DNA of 42,637 nt from Chara braunii. Lineage: Eukaryota; Streptophyta; Charophyceae; Charales; Characeae. The position numbers and the translations under genes were made by a program. Below are positions 28,001-40,500 of the stretch, one piece after another (position 1 is the first letter of the stretch; each line of letters opens with the position of its first letter). The notes under the pieces were generated by a model. It saw nothing but the letters and a program-made list of their open reading frames with translations, ran no database searches and was not told where the DNA came from. The stretch lies in the NCBI GenBank assembly GCA_003427395.1, contig BFEA01000053.1:2944542-2987178 (forward strand). Reading direction: 5' to 3'.

Positions 28001-31000
28001 GCAGGGGTGAGAGAGTAGGGAGAGGGTGTCGCATATGCAGGGGGAAGTCGGGCCGGAGAGAGGGAAGACTCTGGGAGGTCATACGAAAGAGGGAGCCAGA
28101 CGAGTGGCTTCTCTGTTGACATCAACAAGTATTTTTGTCTTGCGTTGTACCCACTGTTCTCACGAAGTGTTGTCCCCATTACAGTAAAGTGACCACAAGC
28201 AAGTGGTTGGGATGTGGCACACGGACGATGTCAACCCTTCTTCTCGCTGAAGCTGTCAGTTGGACAACTATTGTACTCCACCCGGTCGGGGAGGGAGAAA
28301 CAACTGCTGGTGGGAAGGCGCGATGTGGTAAAAGTTAGTCGTGCATGCGTGGAAGAGAGAGAGAGGTCTTCGCGAGGGCGTGAAGTGGTATATACGAAGG
28401 TGACATGGTTGACGTAAACTTCTTGCTTGAGCTACTATGTGACCAACATAAGTTTGTTTTCCTGAGACGAGCTGAGAAACACGCGGTCTCTTGAGAGGTT
28501 GATGTTGGCGATTTCCCCATTCGGTCTGCCTCGTCTGAGCCCATGGACTTGGTCTATCTCACATACGCCTCGTGCTCATCTGTGGTTGGGATAACTATTC
28601 AGGGCTTAGTATTCCGAAAGCGACTTGTGGACGGTCGTCAGTGGGCATACTGAGTGAGAATGATTTCAGTTGATGTCATCTTTCTTGCTTAAGTCATTAT
28701 ATCATGAACATGGGCGGTATATTTTTTCTAGAAGGCGACTAAACTCTATGAATAAGGGTAGCACAAAAGTTACATGGGAAAGAAGGATCAAGTCTTCAGA
28801 GGACGCAAGTGTTTGTCATTGACTCTATCTGCGTTACTTGGCTGCTCTCTAGACATTGTTTATGTTCAAGATCTTCTTCGGTTGGCATCTGGTAACTTCA
28901 CCTTTCTTATTGTCAATTGTTTGTAAGCCACTGCTTCGCTCGTCCCATGACACTGGTAATCCGAGCAAGTTACCAGGGTTAGTCCCCGGGGAGGGATGTG
29001 AGGTTGAGACTAAAGATTGACTAAAGTAAGTATGGCCAGCCACCACTAGTACACTGAGGATCAATGGTGATTCTGCATCGTGAATAGGAGTCAGGCCTCA
29101 ATGTAAGTCTAGGGTATATGATCTTGATTAGTGTTGCCAATTAATCTCTGAACTTTAGTGGATCGTCGTGCATGGCCCAACCAGTTGAGTATAAAGGAGA
29201 ACAACCCTGAGGGCATTTAGTAAGGAAAGAAATTAGAGTTACTGGGCAGTTACAAAAATCGCTATACTGATTTGCCTGGAAAGGGTTGTAAGCCTGGTGA
29301 ACTGAGCATGGCAAGAGGGAGTGCTCACTTTTAGCTAGTGTAAGTCTGTGCTTTAAATCTTCTTGTCATTGTAATGGGAACGGGTCGTCTCTCTTTTGGG
29401 GTGCTTTTCGATTGATGTAGGCATGAATTGAGCCGTTGAAGAGTGCTTGTTGATTGGTCAACGTCCTATGAATGACTCACTGGACATATTGAGCTCTTAT
29501 CCCAGAATGAGGATAATGAACTTCAAAGTTTGCAATTTTCAGTAAAAGTGTTGATGTAAAAGACTATCAGATGACTCGGGCGTACTCTGCGATAAGCGTT
29601 GAAATCTTGTCGTTTGTGCTCTGGCCTGCCAATGGTGTTCAAATGAGTGTGTCCTTGACTGGAGTCTGACCTCCGAATACGTTCAGCAAATCATCCGATA
29701 GCGGTTCATAATCTCTGTGCTAGTTGAGTGTGGCAGTTGTGGGAAACCCACCGAGTTTCGGGAGCAAGCCGTAACTCCCGTTGTTTATTCTGATCATGGT
29801 CAATGAGACGAAAGCAATCAACTATGAGGAAGGTAGCTCATTTACTAGCTAAGTATTTGCTTGATGATGATTGATTATCAACAACTTTAATGCGCTTTCT
29901 AAACTTGAGAAGTGTTTGAAACGTATCTCCCCGAACGAGAATTGAGTCAGTTGCACACTGCAACTAGCAGTCTGTGTCTCTATTAAGGTAGTCCCCTCAA
30001 CAATTACAGTGCCCCTAGGTTCTGATCAGTTTCCACCTTGTATGGGCATCTAGGGAATGGAATTCCAACGAGTCATTCGCATATTGTCACTTGTAACGGA
30101 GGTGACGCTAGTACGATATTCTAGGCACAAATCAATCTGAAAGTGAGCAAAAGAGGGAAGTAAATCAAACGAGGCTTACCTTGAGATTGCATCCCTCTTG
30201 CTAAATATATGTTTGATACTGATTGACGGACGTGGCATTTATATCTGTCTGGGAAAAAGGAAAAGGCAGCTATCTGAGCGAAAGTGTAAATCTATTAATT
30301 GTCGATTGCATCCTGGGAGAGGGTCCGTTAACGTAATGGTCTCAAAGGGTTATACAAGGCCCGTGACATGGCAAACAGAGGAAAGGGTTTGGCGGGCCTG
30401 ACTAGTGGGGACTCACCTTGAGCCTTGGGTGCTACGCGCCAGGATCTCACTCAGTTGGTAAGCTGAGTCGTCCCCTTGTATTGCCACGCTGTAGGCATGC
30501 TCTCCCGAACGAACATGTGGATATTTGGGTTGTAAGTCATAGTAAGTGGGTAAGGTGAACTAGGATCGTTACGTTGTCCGGGAATGAGGACTTCGACACT
30601 ATGCCACGCTATCTAAATGTCATGCAGTCTTGGGTAAGGATTTTGTGTAGTCCTTCGTCAGACACAGGCTTCAGCTTAGAGGGATCTCATTCGGTATACT
30701 AGTGGTAATAGGCTAATAGCCATTGGTAATCTTGCACTGTACATTAGTCGGGGCACGAATGGTAGTGAGCTGAATGTGGTGAGTTCTTAAGCAACCGTTC
30801 AAGTACTGAGAATTTTTGGAAGTGTCCCGTGGCATGCTTTATTGACCGAACTCAGTTGCGAGGCAAAACTAATGGGTTACCCTAAGTCGGTATTTGTCAG
30901 ACCCTAGATTACCCTAGTGTCATTTCTTGACGAACAGCATATCAAGGAACTGTTAGTCATGTAAGAATTTCCCTACGTGCTCCCTAATCCCTCACCAGAA

Positions 31001-31938
31001 GGAAAAGGGGGGGAGAAAGCAAGGATATTCTGGTGATGACCTACACCCTTTATCAAGCAGAAACGGAAGGGTGGGAGGATAAGGTATGGGGCGAGATTGA
31101 AAACTATAAGAAGGTGTTGAGAGAGGTGTTGTAGGGAGGACGGAAAGCCATCACGAGCTCATTGAGTACATCTTCTACATCCACGAGCCAAGTGGGGAGT
31201 TACACAACACAGCGTCGTTTCTCGAAAATACGCAGAGAAGTAAGCCGCGCCCAATGAGCGCAGTTCAGTGCAACGTTTTTCTTGATCCTCATCTAGGCTC
31301 TTCGAGTAGAAGTACATCTAATGGTACCCGGTACAGCTGGTCTCAATCTGTGTTCCTGCAGTCAATACCGTTTATGCGCACTTGTTCATGAATGGAAAAC
31401 CATTAGTTGCTTCGATAAGCTTTCCGGGATTCTTCTCGTGAGCTTGGTTCGACTCTCGGGGTAATTTTCACCATGACCCCTTTTCATGTTTTTGGATTGC
31501 AAATCAACGATCATAATCATTCATCATTTCCTTTACCCTCTGACCCACATCAACTAGTCAGAACACGTTCAAATTGACCTCAGCGTCTCCTTCAGCACTC
31601 GAGCGTTGACCAGTATTTCCCGGACATCTCAAGGGTCAGCGCCTATTGGACAAAACTCTCACCAAAAGGACATTGAGATCTCCGCATATGAGTGGGATTC
31701 AGTCTTCTTTAGTTAGTGAGTCAGTGTTGACTAGACTCAACCGGATTGCACTCAAGGACACCTTTCAGTACTGATATGTAAGTGCAGTCAACTTTAGGCG
31801 GGGAAACTTGTCAATCTTTGTGGTTCACACCGAGTTTGTAGGAGGTATCATCCATGATCTGAGAGTGTATTTGAGGAAGGGTAAAGAAACTCATGAGCAC
31901 TTTGACTTAGTCTGGGTCTCGGCAGCCAGGCACCTTGA
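25031..31938. other. Long unassigned interval
   Basis: No recognisable protein or RNA gene in 6.9 kb. Noted: TATAAAACGCACCC twice (25380-25393, 25424-25437, a 44-bp step); a GT/GA microsatellite near 25676-25698; a poly-T near 26899; a 137-codon minus frame (25826-26239) and a 171-codon minus frame (27664-28179), both without motifs. The part from about 28500 to 31900 has almost no long frame on either strand and looks like unique noncoding or deeply decayed DNA. A (GA)n run lies at 31938-31956. Confidence 0.4.
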
Positions 31939-32377
31939 GGAGAGAGAGAGAGAGAGTTTCACGAGAGTGGTACCAAGTTGATTCGTAGCTTTGGGCCCAA
32001 GCTCTATACTGACTACCCTAGGCCTCCAATCTCATTCCCCCTCATAGATAGACCTTGTTGGAGCGACTTGGTGGATCTAGCGAAGAGGTATATTTCTCCG
32101 GCAGTGATTGACTATGAGGAAGTGACCGAACCATCCGAGTCCCGACATCTCAAGCGTGGGATTTTCTCCCAGCCATACCTTCCTACTCTGTGGGAGGAAT
32201 TTTGTGCTATGGTTGACTTCCGTGTCATGGGTCTTGGTTGAAAGTGTTCGGAACTTGAAGGCTGCATGTGACTCTACATTCAGAGGACATCATCTCAGAA
32301 AGTACATAGGCATGGCTCGAGGCATAAGAGGCGTACAACAAAAATTAGAAATTCACGAGGAGATTCTAGAGGGATGA
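31939..32377 (+). pseudogene. Possible decayed coding fragment, unknown family
   Basis: A frame open from about 31939 to 32241 reads through LIRSFGPKLYTDYPRPPISF, then LVDLAKRYISPAVIDYEEVT and LPTLWEEFCAMVDFRVMG. It has no good ATG start (the sequence begins in the GA tract). A second frame overlaps its end and reads ESVRNLKAACDSTFRGHHLR and ARGIRGVQQKLEIHEEILEG to 32377. The balanced, protein-like composition of both suggests one old gene with a frameshift near 32240. I recognise no family, so it may also be chance. Confidence 0.25.
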
Positions 32378-33384
32378 GCGAGGACTTTTGTCTAGTGCTA
32401 ACCCTATCCATTCACCTGTATTTTCGGAGATTATTATGAGTTCTCACTCTTCCCTCATTTACCTTTTTCCTGCCTTGAGTCAGCCGGTCCTGCACTATTT
32501 ACATTAACTTTGTTTGATGATTGTGTTCTCAGATGATTTTTCACAGTTCTCAAAATTATTAAACTAGAGGAATTAATACATGCATGGCACGAGTATTGCT
32601 CGATCAGGATTTTGTTGCGAACTGGCAGCAGGTCCACCCAATACCCCAGGGACAAGAGGTGGCCGATGGTGCGGACCTGGCACGCGAAGGCCACCCCTCG
32701 AGCACTGCTCGAGAAGCAGTGGCCATCGTTGGCCATGGGTGGCGGCTTGCGAGCGACCGAGGCCACACAAGGACGAAAGTGACGGAAGAAGGGATGATAT
32801 CGTGACAGCAGTCACTGAAAGAAGCACGGACTGAGCGTGAAAGGAGGGAGCAACGCGGTGGTGAGAACATGATTTTACAGAAGGTGATCAGAGCTCCCCT
32901 CGGAGCAGTGGCGTGCGAAGCGGTCGTGATCAAATGAGGAGGGAAGAGGCAGGGAAAGGGATGATATCGCGGATAGGAAGCACAGTCAAAGACTGAAAGA
33001 AGGGAGCAACACGGCGGCGAAAATTGGAATTCACGGAGAGAGATTGAAAAACGGAATCCGGAGAAGGATCAAGAAGGAGATGAAGTACGGGTGACGCAAG
33101 GGGAGAAACTGAGCGTTGATTAGCAAGGAGCAGAGTGAAAACTGTTGACGAAAAAATCACTGGAGTGGAGCAGGAGAGGACATGCAAGAAGACTTGCAAA
33201 GGATATAACGACGACCAGACACACAGAAGACAGAAGACAAAAAAGGCACTCTGGGTTCTGACCCCTACCCTACCTATCCTGCATATGTCTCTAACTTCTC
33301 TTGCTTCTCTCTTGCTCCCCCCCCCCCGTCCCGCACCCTACTTTACCCCGGTTCTTGAACCTACCTCGTTTTGCATAAGGAAAT
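32378..33384. other. Unassigned, purine-rich sequence with a local duplication
   Basis: A 74-codon plus frame at 32584-32805 (MARVLLDQDFVANWQQVHPI...) overlaps equally long frames on both strands and cannot be singled out. A ~75-bp phrase is repeated about 165 bp apart (about 32790-32865 and 32958-33020), sharing GGGATGATATCG, GAAGCAC, GACTGA and GGGAGCAAC-CGG. A C-run lies near 33317-33328. Confidence 0.45.
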
Positions 33385-34298
33385 GTGTGCGACGATATAA
33401 ACGCTGGCGCGATCACAACGGCACGTATTTTTCCGAATTCCCATGACCCTCTCGATCCAGCCCACGTTTTAAACTAGGAACGACTGATTGATTTCGCAAA
33501 GACAGATTGAGTGGGACTGCAACGGCACCTTCCCCCCGGGCTACTGACCCTGACGTTTTTTTCTCAATTTTGAGTGTCGATGCAATTGAATGACCGCTTG
33601 AGTAGACGAATTGACTGATTTTTGGGACGATTGATCAATTGATTGATTGGTTGTTGATTGATTGACTGGTGGATTGATTGATTGATTGATCGATCAGGCG
33701 ATTGATTGATTGACCCGGATACACGAATGATAAAGGATCACGTTGGAGATGCGTGACTACTTGAGTAGACGAATTGACTGATTAATTGATTGATTGGTTG
33801 TTGATTGATTGATTCATGGATTGATTGATTGATTGATTGATCAATCGGGCGATTGATTGATTGGCCCGGATACACGAACGATAAAGGATCACGTTGGAGA
33901 TGCGCCGGATTAAGTTGTGAGCTGCAGAACATTATCTGGACGATCGTTGGATTGATTGACAGATGAATGATACCCGTGTGCGTCAGATTATTTGATCAAT
34001 AAATAAGAAGAACAATTTTTCGAACAAAAAAAGAAAAAAAAACTGCGAGAGTATAAACGTTGTTACGATTACGTCGACAGGTTGTCTTCTCGATATCCCA
34101 GGAATAACCATTCACCTTGGATTATGATGACATCTCATCCTGTCAAATCAATCCTCATCACGACAGGCTCCACAAAGAATGATTGATTGGTGCCGCAATG
34201 GCACCCCAACCCCGGACTACCGAACCTGGCGATTTTTCAAACTTTGACTGTTTGATCCGACTGAATGACCGCTCGAGACCACTTGAGTGGCCCATGAT

Positions 34299-34335
<37 letters not shown>

Positions 34336-34597
34336 GGATGGATGGATGGATGGATTGGTTGATGGATTGATGGATTGATTGAATGGGTGCGACAACTATT
34401 TGATAAAAAAAGAGGTCCGTTTTTTCTCCGAAAACAAACGGTTACCAAGGATTTGATTAAAGGGTCGATAAGAGCACGATCAACCGATCGACAAATTGAG
34501 CAATAAAGGGGGCAAAGAAAAGGTTTCGAACGTGAAGCGAAAAGGTAGAGTGATTGGTCGACAGTTCGATCGATTGCTCGATTGACTCAATTGATCG
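33385..34597. repeat. Tandem repeats upstream of the LINE, TTGA-rich
   Basis: Two levels of repetition. A ~155-bp unit from CTTGAGTAGACGAATTGACTG to CACGTTGGAGATGCG occurs at about 33597-33752 and 33760-33904. A larger ~660-bp unit, with phrases such as TATAAACG near its start and GGCACC...CGGGCTACTGA...TGAATGACCGCT, occurs at about 33395-34040 and, more diverged, from 34050 to about 34400. Each contains GATT/TTGA tetranucleotide runs (such as 34300-34335 and GATG runs 34333-34356). It may be the 5' region of the LINE or an independent array. Confidence 0.7.
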
Positions 34598-34713
34598 ACC
34601 ATCTCTCTCTTTCTCTCTTGTGACAAGAGTTGTAGACCGCTGAGATATCCTCAGATCCTTTGTAAAAGACAACCCAACCTCTAGAGGGCACGTAGACCCA
34701 CCTCACTAGAGGC

Positions 34714-36295
34714 ATGGCTAACTTAAAACACGAGGCACGCAGAAAAAGAGGGAAAAAAAAGGCACGGGTGGTTTGGTACCATGGGGCAATGAGACACCAA
34801 TCAATGGACTGGAGACCGTGGGACAGACAGGAGAGGGAGGAGACGGGAATATCGGACACAGCCTCCTCCTCTCCCCCCCCACCTCCCCCTAGACACAAGG
34901 AAGAACCAAAACCCCAATCAACCCCCGCAGTACCGCTCAAAGGGGTACATGAGACGAAGGAATGGCAGCACAAGAAAAAAAAGGAAAGTTCCCCCCCTAC
35001 ATCATGGGCAGAAAAATTGAAAAAATTATATGCAAGACAGACTCTGTCAGTGCAAAGAAAAGGAGAGGGGGAAGGAAATCTGGAAATTCCTCTAGATAAT
35101 CTAACCACGGCCTCAGCCTTTTTCCTTGCAAAATCCCTGGCCGAACCAGAAGAGAAGGTAGTCAGTCAGGGGGGGGGAAAACAAAGGGTGAAAGCCCTCC
35201 CGTGCAACGTACTTAAAGAAAGGGATAAAATTTTTACCAAACATGCATGCACCTGGGTTTTTTTATGACGACGCAGCCTATAAATCAGCAAACGACAAGG
35301 TAAGTTGGATCAGGAAGCGCCTCGCTACCCTCAAAGGATCAGAGGAGGGGGCAAGAGACTTTTTCCTAATCCAACCTACCTCGTCGACAGTTTTTACAGT
35401 AATCTGCATGTTCGATTCGGACAAGCGGATAATGGAGTCATGGCGGGGTATATCCTGTGGTCGTTCCAAGGTTCGAATTTTCCCCTGGTTCCCACCAAAA
35501 CAGCAAAAACCGGAAGAGAAAAGGGAACAACTAATGATGGACTACTACTGGGTGGAATTCCGGCATGTTCCCATAGAAATCCAGGGGGCTTTCGTACAGG
35601 AACTTGCCCAGAAATTCGAGATTGTCGATTTTATCGACCCCCTTCCTCCTCTTGTGGCCCCAAGGGATGACTATCTTATGGTAGCCTTGGACATACCCAA
35701 GGATCACATTTTCATCATTGATGACGTCATTCCTTTTCGGGTGGGGGGGAGGGAATTCATGATACACACAGCACACAAAAGTCGGCCTTGGGGTTTCAAA
35801 TGCCAGGAATACGGGCACCTCCCTCTCGACCGGGCGTGTCCCCACCATCCAACAAAAAGAATCAAATCGACAGGCCGCCTGCTACGCGACCCCTTCAAGA
35901 ATACCAAGTGGAGGACTGTGGACGCAGGACATGAAGGCTGGGTTTACGTGGATGAGATGCGAGAAGGAGGATAAGTCGAGGGGTGAGAATGGGAAAAAAG
36001 TGGAGAAGCAAATTGGGATACGAAGCCACCAGATCAATGGACTCCTCCCAGACCAGTAGAGGTGCAAATGGAAAGACCTACCACACACCCCACACTCCCT
36101 CTCCCCCACAAAGAAGACAGCACACCAAGCAGGTCTGGCCCACAGGCAGATCCCCGGACGGAGCCCAGGCCACAAGACTTTATCTCCCCGACAGACCTGG
36201 GGGAATTGTGGCAGTCCCCTTCCCCCAAGAAAAAGGCATCCCCCGATAAACAGAGCAAGTTGCCAAACCAGCCAACCGGATCAGGCAACGGATAA
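34714..36295 (+). pseudogene. LINE ORF1 (gag-like RNA-binding protein)
   Basis: Starts at ATG 34714 (MANLKHEARRKRGKKKARVV), with a basic N-terminus and a Pro/Ser-rich stretch. A frameshift in the T-run near 35256-35262 moves it to the frame 35243-35974, which holds the globular part (SANDKVSWIRKRLATLKG, VICMFDSDKRIMESWRG, YYWVEFRHVPIEIQG, VALDIPKDHIFI), like the DUF4283-type domain of plant LINE gag proteins. A zinc knuckle follows: WGFKCQEYGHLPLDRACP, where the second Cys reads Tyr. Stops at 35972 and 35984 separate a Pro-rich tail (to 36295) in the same frame. Its role would be to bind element RNA in the ribonucleoprotein particle. Confidence 0.75.
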
Positions 36296-36299
36296 GGCA

Positions 36300-37551
36300 A
36301 CCGTTTTCAAATACTAGGGCAGAGACCGGGGAGCAGTATAGGGAACTGGGACAGCGAGCACAACCAGAACAGATAGCATGGGGAAAGCAGTAGAAAGGAG
36401 CAGTGAGAGAAGGGAGTAAGGAAGAAGAGACGGAGAGAGACGAAGGGACGGGATTAGGAAGCAGGAAGCAACCGGGGCAGAGGGAGGAAGTAACCCAACA
36501 TACGGTCAGGGTGCATACTCAAAAGGAGGAAGAACACCCCTAAGACTCCCCTTAAGTAGATCCCTCCCAAGGGACTCCAATCAGTGAGCTCCCCTCCCCC
36601 CCGAAATGGACCCCTTCCTGCAAGCTTCCGGGCCCCAACCTATGGATTGGGACCCACCGACGCTTTCCCCGGGTGAGGAAATGACAGATACTACCCCTGA
36701 GACATGGGGGTTAAAAGAGGAAAAGGATGTGGAGACCAGGCTAAAGGATCTGGCAGAGTGGCTGATCAAACAGCTCCAGATCCTATACACGGGTCAAATT
36801 GAAACATGTTGGGATGAGGCGTACATACAGTTGTTCTCCTTACTAGATAAGAGTCCCAGTCTGAAACAGGCCCTGCCGCAAGGATTTCCCCAGGACATGG
36901 ATGCGCAGCAGCTGCTGAGCAGAATTTGGAACGTAGTACACGAAACATTCCAGCCCCCCAAATTTGTTGAAACACCCACAAAGGTCGATGGGCACAACAT
37001 GTTTAAGGACGACAGGTCTCCACCGCACTCCCCTGGCCAGCCGCCCCTAGAGGCAGTTACATGACAGGATACATAAGAATTTGCCAAAGAGTGATAAAGT
37101 TTTGGTTTTACCAATCAGGAAGAGAGCCCGGAAGTGGGAGTTGGGATTGTCACCGGCAGAATCCGAGGACTCGTATACCTCTGCCTACGGAGGAATGACG
37201 CTATAGGGATGGCACATGCGGCGGGAGGGGACACTCAGAACCTCCAAAGTTACGGAATTCATAGCCAACCACTACGAGTCGGGTGCAATGGCTACCATCA
37301 GTGTATCAACGGAGGAACTGAAAATGACATACAAAGATCTCTATGAAAGATTTGAAGAAAACAAGGAGGCAGGGATGCAATGGCATACACACAAATCACT
37401 CTTAGACATTCAACAATTAAAAATCAAGCCAAGTAAGATTTGGTCTACAGAGGAGTTACTCATATGCCTCTGTACAATTCTAAGGAAAAATATACTCAAC
37501 AAAAAGGTTGATTGGGAGACGCAGGACTGGACACAACTCTTAGGCAAATGA
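36300..37551 (+). pseudogene. LINE inter-domain frames (end of ORF1 or start of ORF2)
   Basis: A frame with four early stops runs from about 36300 into an open part at 36606-37064 (MDPFLQASGPQPMDWDPPTL, then a helical-looking segment ETRLKDLAEWLIKQLQILYT and FQPPKFVETP). A second frame, 37216-37551, reads EELKMTYKDLYERFEENKEA and WSTEELLICLCTILRKN and overlaps the start of the ORF2 frame. No catalytic motif is seen. By position these are the C-terminal part of ORF1 or a poorly conserved ORF2 N-terminus. Confidence 0.5.
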
Positions 37552-40500
37552 GGTTGGGCTCATGGGTATACGGTCTAAAACATAAAATGGACTGGGTTGA
37601 AGTGATGTACGGGAAAAACCAGACGTGGAAGCGCATGCTCCAGCAAGCAGATTTGGACATTAGAACAATTAATGTGAATGGTCTGGCGTCACGCAACCCG
37701 GAAAAAATTAAAGCATTATGGGACCTGATGAGAGGAGTAGGAGGAAGGTTGTGGCCGGACATAGTATGTGTGTAAGAAACCCACTTAATGGATACACCCG
37801 ATCATCATAGGGCCCACAAACAAGTCTGGCCCTACCAAAGTTACCAGGCCTTTGCCCCTAGACCCGGGAGCTCTGGAGTGGCAATTTGGGTCCCCCCCGA
37901 ATCACAATTGGAAGTGCTCCACTGGGAGAAGGATGAGGAGGAAGGTCGGTGTGTGAAAATTTTGGGGATGTTAGAATTAGAAATGGTCTCTATAATAGTT
38001 GTATACGCCCCAAATGCAACCCGAGAAAGACAAAACTTTTTCGACAAAATGGAAACCCTCCCCATCCCAGGAATCCCGCTAATTCTGACAGGGGACTTTA
38101 ATACTTCACCGGATAGGTGGCTTTATCGGTGGAGAGTCTCCCAAACCACTGTATATAACGCTGAGGAGGATAAGCGGATGTTGAGGGAGTTATGCACCTC
38201 CCTGTCACTTTTCGACACCTTCAGGCGCAGTCATCCTACTGAGAGAGTTTTTACTTGTATTCAAAACAACGATCCCACTAGACTCTCCAAATCCTGTATT
38301 GACCTAATACTAGCCTCAGAGGAATTGAGAGGGGAGCTGTCAACGGCAACGATTCTACCAACCAGCCCCTATTCCGGACTAGATCACAGGATGTGTATGG
38401 CGGTCTGGACGTTACGCAAACGGCCAGACCAGGGGGGCAGTTATTACAAACTAAGCACTTCTCTGCTTAAAACGAAATCTTTCAAGAGGTACCTAAGACA
38501 TGTCTAGGATTTTTGGAAAGACTATCGCCCACAGCAGGAATCGCAGATTGCATGGTTCAACAACGGTCTATTTTACATGGTCAGAAAGAGCAATTAATTC
38601 TCCAAACAACTAGCGGCTCAGAGATATCAGCAAGAGATGACTCTCATGCACAATTTAGTGGAAGCAGAACAGGAGTAAGACTTGCAAGGGCAGGATCAAA
38701 GAACCGCATAATTACAAAATCATATACAAGACCTAAAAAATCGACTGTTAGAACATGTACGGTATCGATGACAAGGAGCCCAGACGAGGGCAAGATTATC
38801 CAGATTTTATACGGAAGGGGCTATGGACTCCCATTTCTTCAGCATGGCAAAAACACGAATCTCAAGGACAACGATCGAAGCTCTCTATGAATTAAATGCT
38901 AGGGAATCAGACCCAGCTATAACCACATCATGTTGCACAAAGATAACATATGATTTCTACAAGGATTTGTTCTCTTCACACATAGACAAATCAAATGCAC
39001 CACGCCACGATCAATTGATAAAAAACTTCTTGAAGCCTATGAATAAAGCCTTGACACATGAACAACGCTCCTCTCTGGATGCCCCGCTCTCTAAATGCGA
39101 GATATGGACCGCCCTTCTTCAAATGAAGGAGGAAAAGGCATCAGGGATAGATGGCTTCCCAAAAGAATTTTGGGAATCCACATGGGATTTCATGACCCAA
39201 GATCTAATGGACTTCTATGAGGAAGTGTGGCATACAGGGGGAATGCGGGAACGGGTGGGGCAAGTGATACTAACCCTTCTGTATAAAAAAAGAGATAAGA
39301 TGGACATCAGAAACTACAGACCAATCACATTACTTACAGTGGTATACAAAATGTTGTCCAAAGCCCTTGCAAACAGGATGATCCCAGTAATGGAGGATAT
39401 CATCCACCCCGCCCAAACGGGCTTCATGGAAAATCGGAATATACAAGAGAATATTCTGCTAATCCATGAGGTCCTCCATCTCACAAAGCACTCACACCAG
39501 AATGCGGCTCTTGTCGTTATTGATTTCGAAAAAAACTTATGATCACGTGGATTGGTCGTTCCTGGACAAGTGCTTAGAAAAAATGAATTTTGGTCCGGAC
39601 TTCAGACGTTGGGTACAAATACTGCATCAAAACGCCACCACATGTGTCCAAGTTAACGGGAGTCTTGCACCGTCCATACACCTACAACGTTTGGTCCGCT
39701 AGGGGGACCCGATCGCCGCCTTCCTCTTTCTGATCATTATGGAAGCGCTTGCTGCTAACCTTCGGAAAAATAAAAATATCTCTAAATTAGAATTACACAC
39801 ATCTCGGAGGACGCAATCCATGTGTGCTCCCTGTTTGCGGATGATCTTACAATAATTGTGGAGGCTACACACAGTAACGTGGAGGAAATTCACTAGATGA
39901 TGGAAATATTTGCGAGGGTATCTGACATGAGAGTGAACTGGGGGTCCAAGACACAGGGATGGTGGATTCATTACCAGGGGGGCGCCCGCCGGACTTACCG
40001 TGTATTGCATGGAAGCCATTAGATGCTCCGATGAGGGTTCTGGGAGTATTCATTACTACAGTAGGACGGCCTCCAATAAACGATGATTGGATAAGCACCC
40101 CAACCCAGCACAAACTAAACAATTGGAAAAATAAACACACATCTCTTTTTGGACGAGCCCTGGTACTAAACAATGTAATCTTTGCAACACTATGGTATAA
40201 ATCCCTCTTGTGACCCTTGTGCAAACTAGCCCTGAGAAGCCTTAAAGGAAAAGCAGCAGCCTTCTTATGGAGAGGGGATGGGGAACTGGCCAACGTAATT
40301 AGCAGGGTAGCTTGGAACTCAATAATACAACCGAAAGCAGCGGGTGGCCATGGGATAATTGGCCCTATTACGCAGGTACATGCATTGCGAGTAAAATGGA
40401 TTAAAAAGCTTATTTTCGCTCCCCAAAACCTATGGTGTGTTTTAGCGCTGGAACATCTGGCTCGATTAGCCCCAGCAACCCCGCAGACAGTCCATCCGCT

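Noticed and set aside
27664-28179. 171-codon open frame on the minus strand
   Set aside because: The longest non-transposon frame, but no motif, no supporting neighbour and Ser/Pro/Leu/Thr-rich composition; a frame of this length can occur by chance in this much sequence.
30430-30500. TCAGTTGGTAAGCTGAG, resembling a tRNA D-arm
   Set aside because: No acceptor stem, anticodon arm or T-arm at the right distances.
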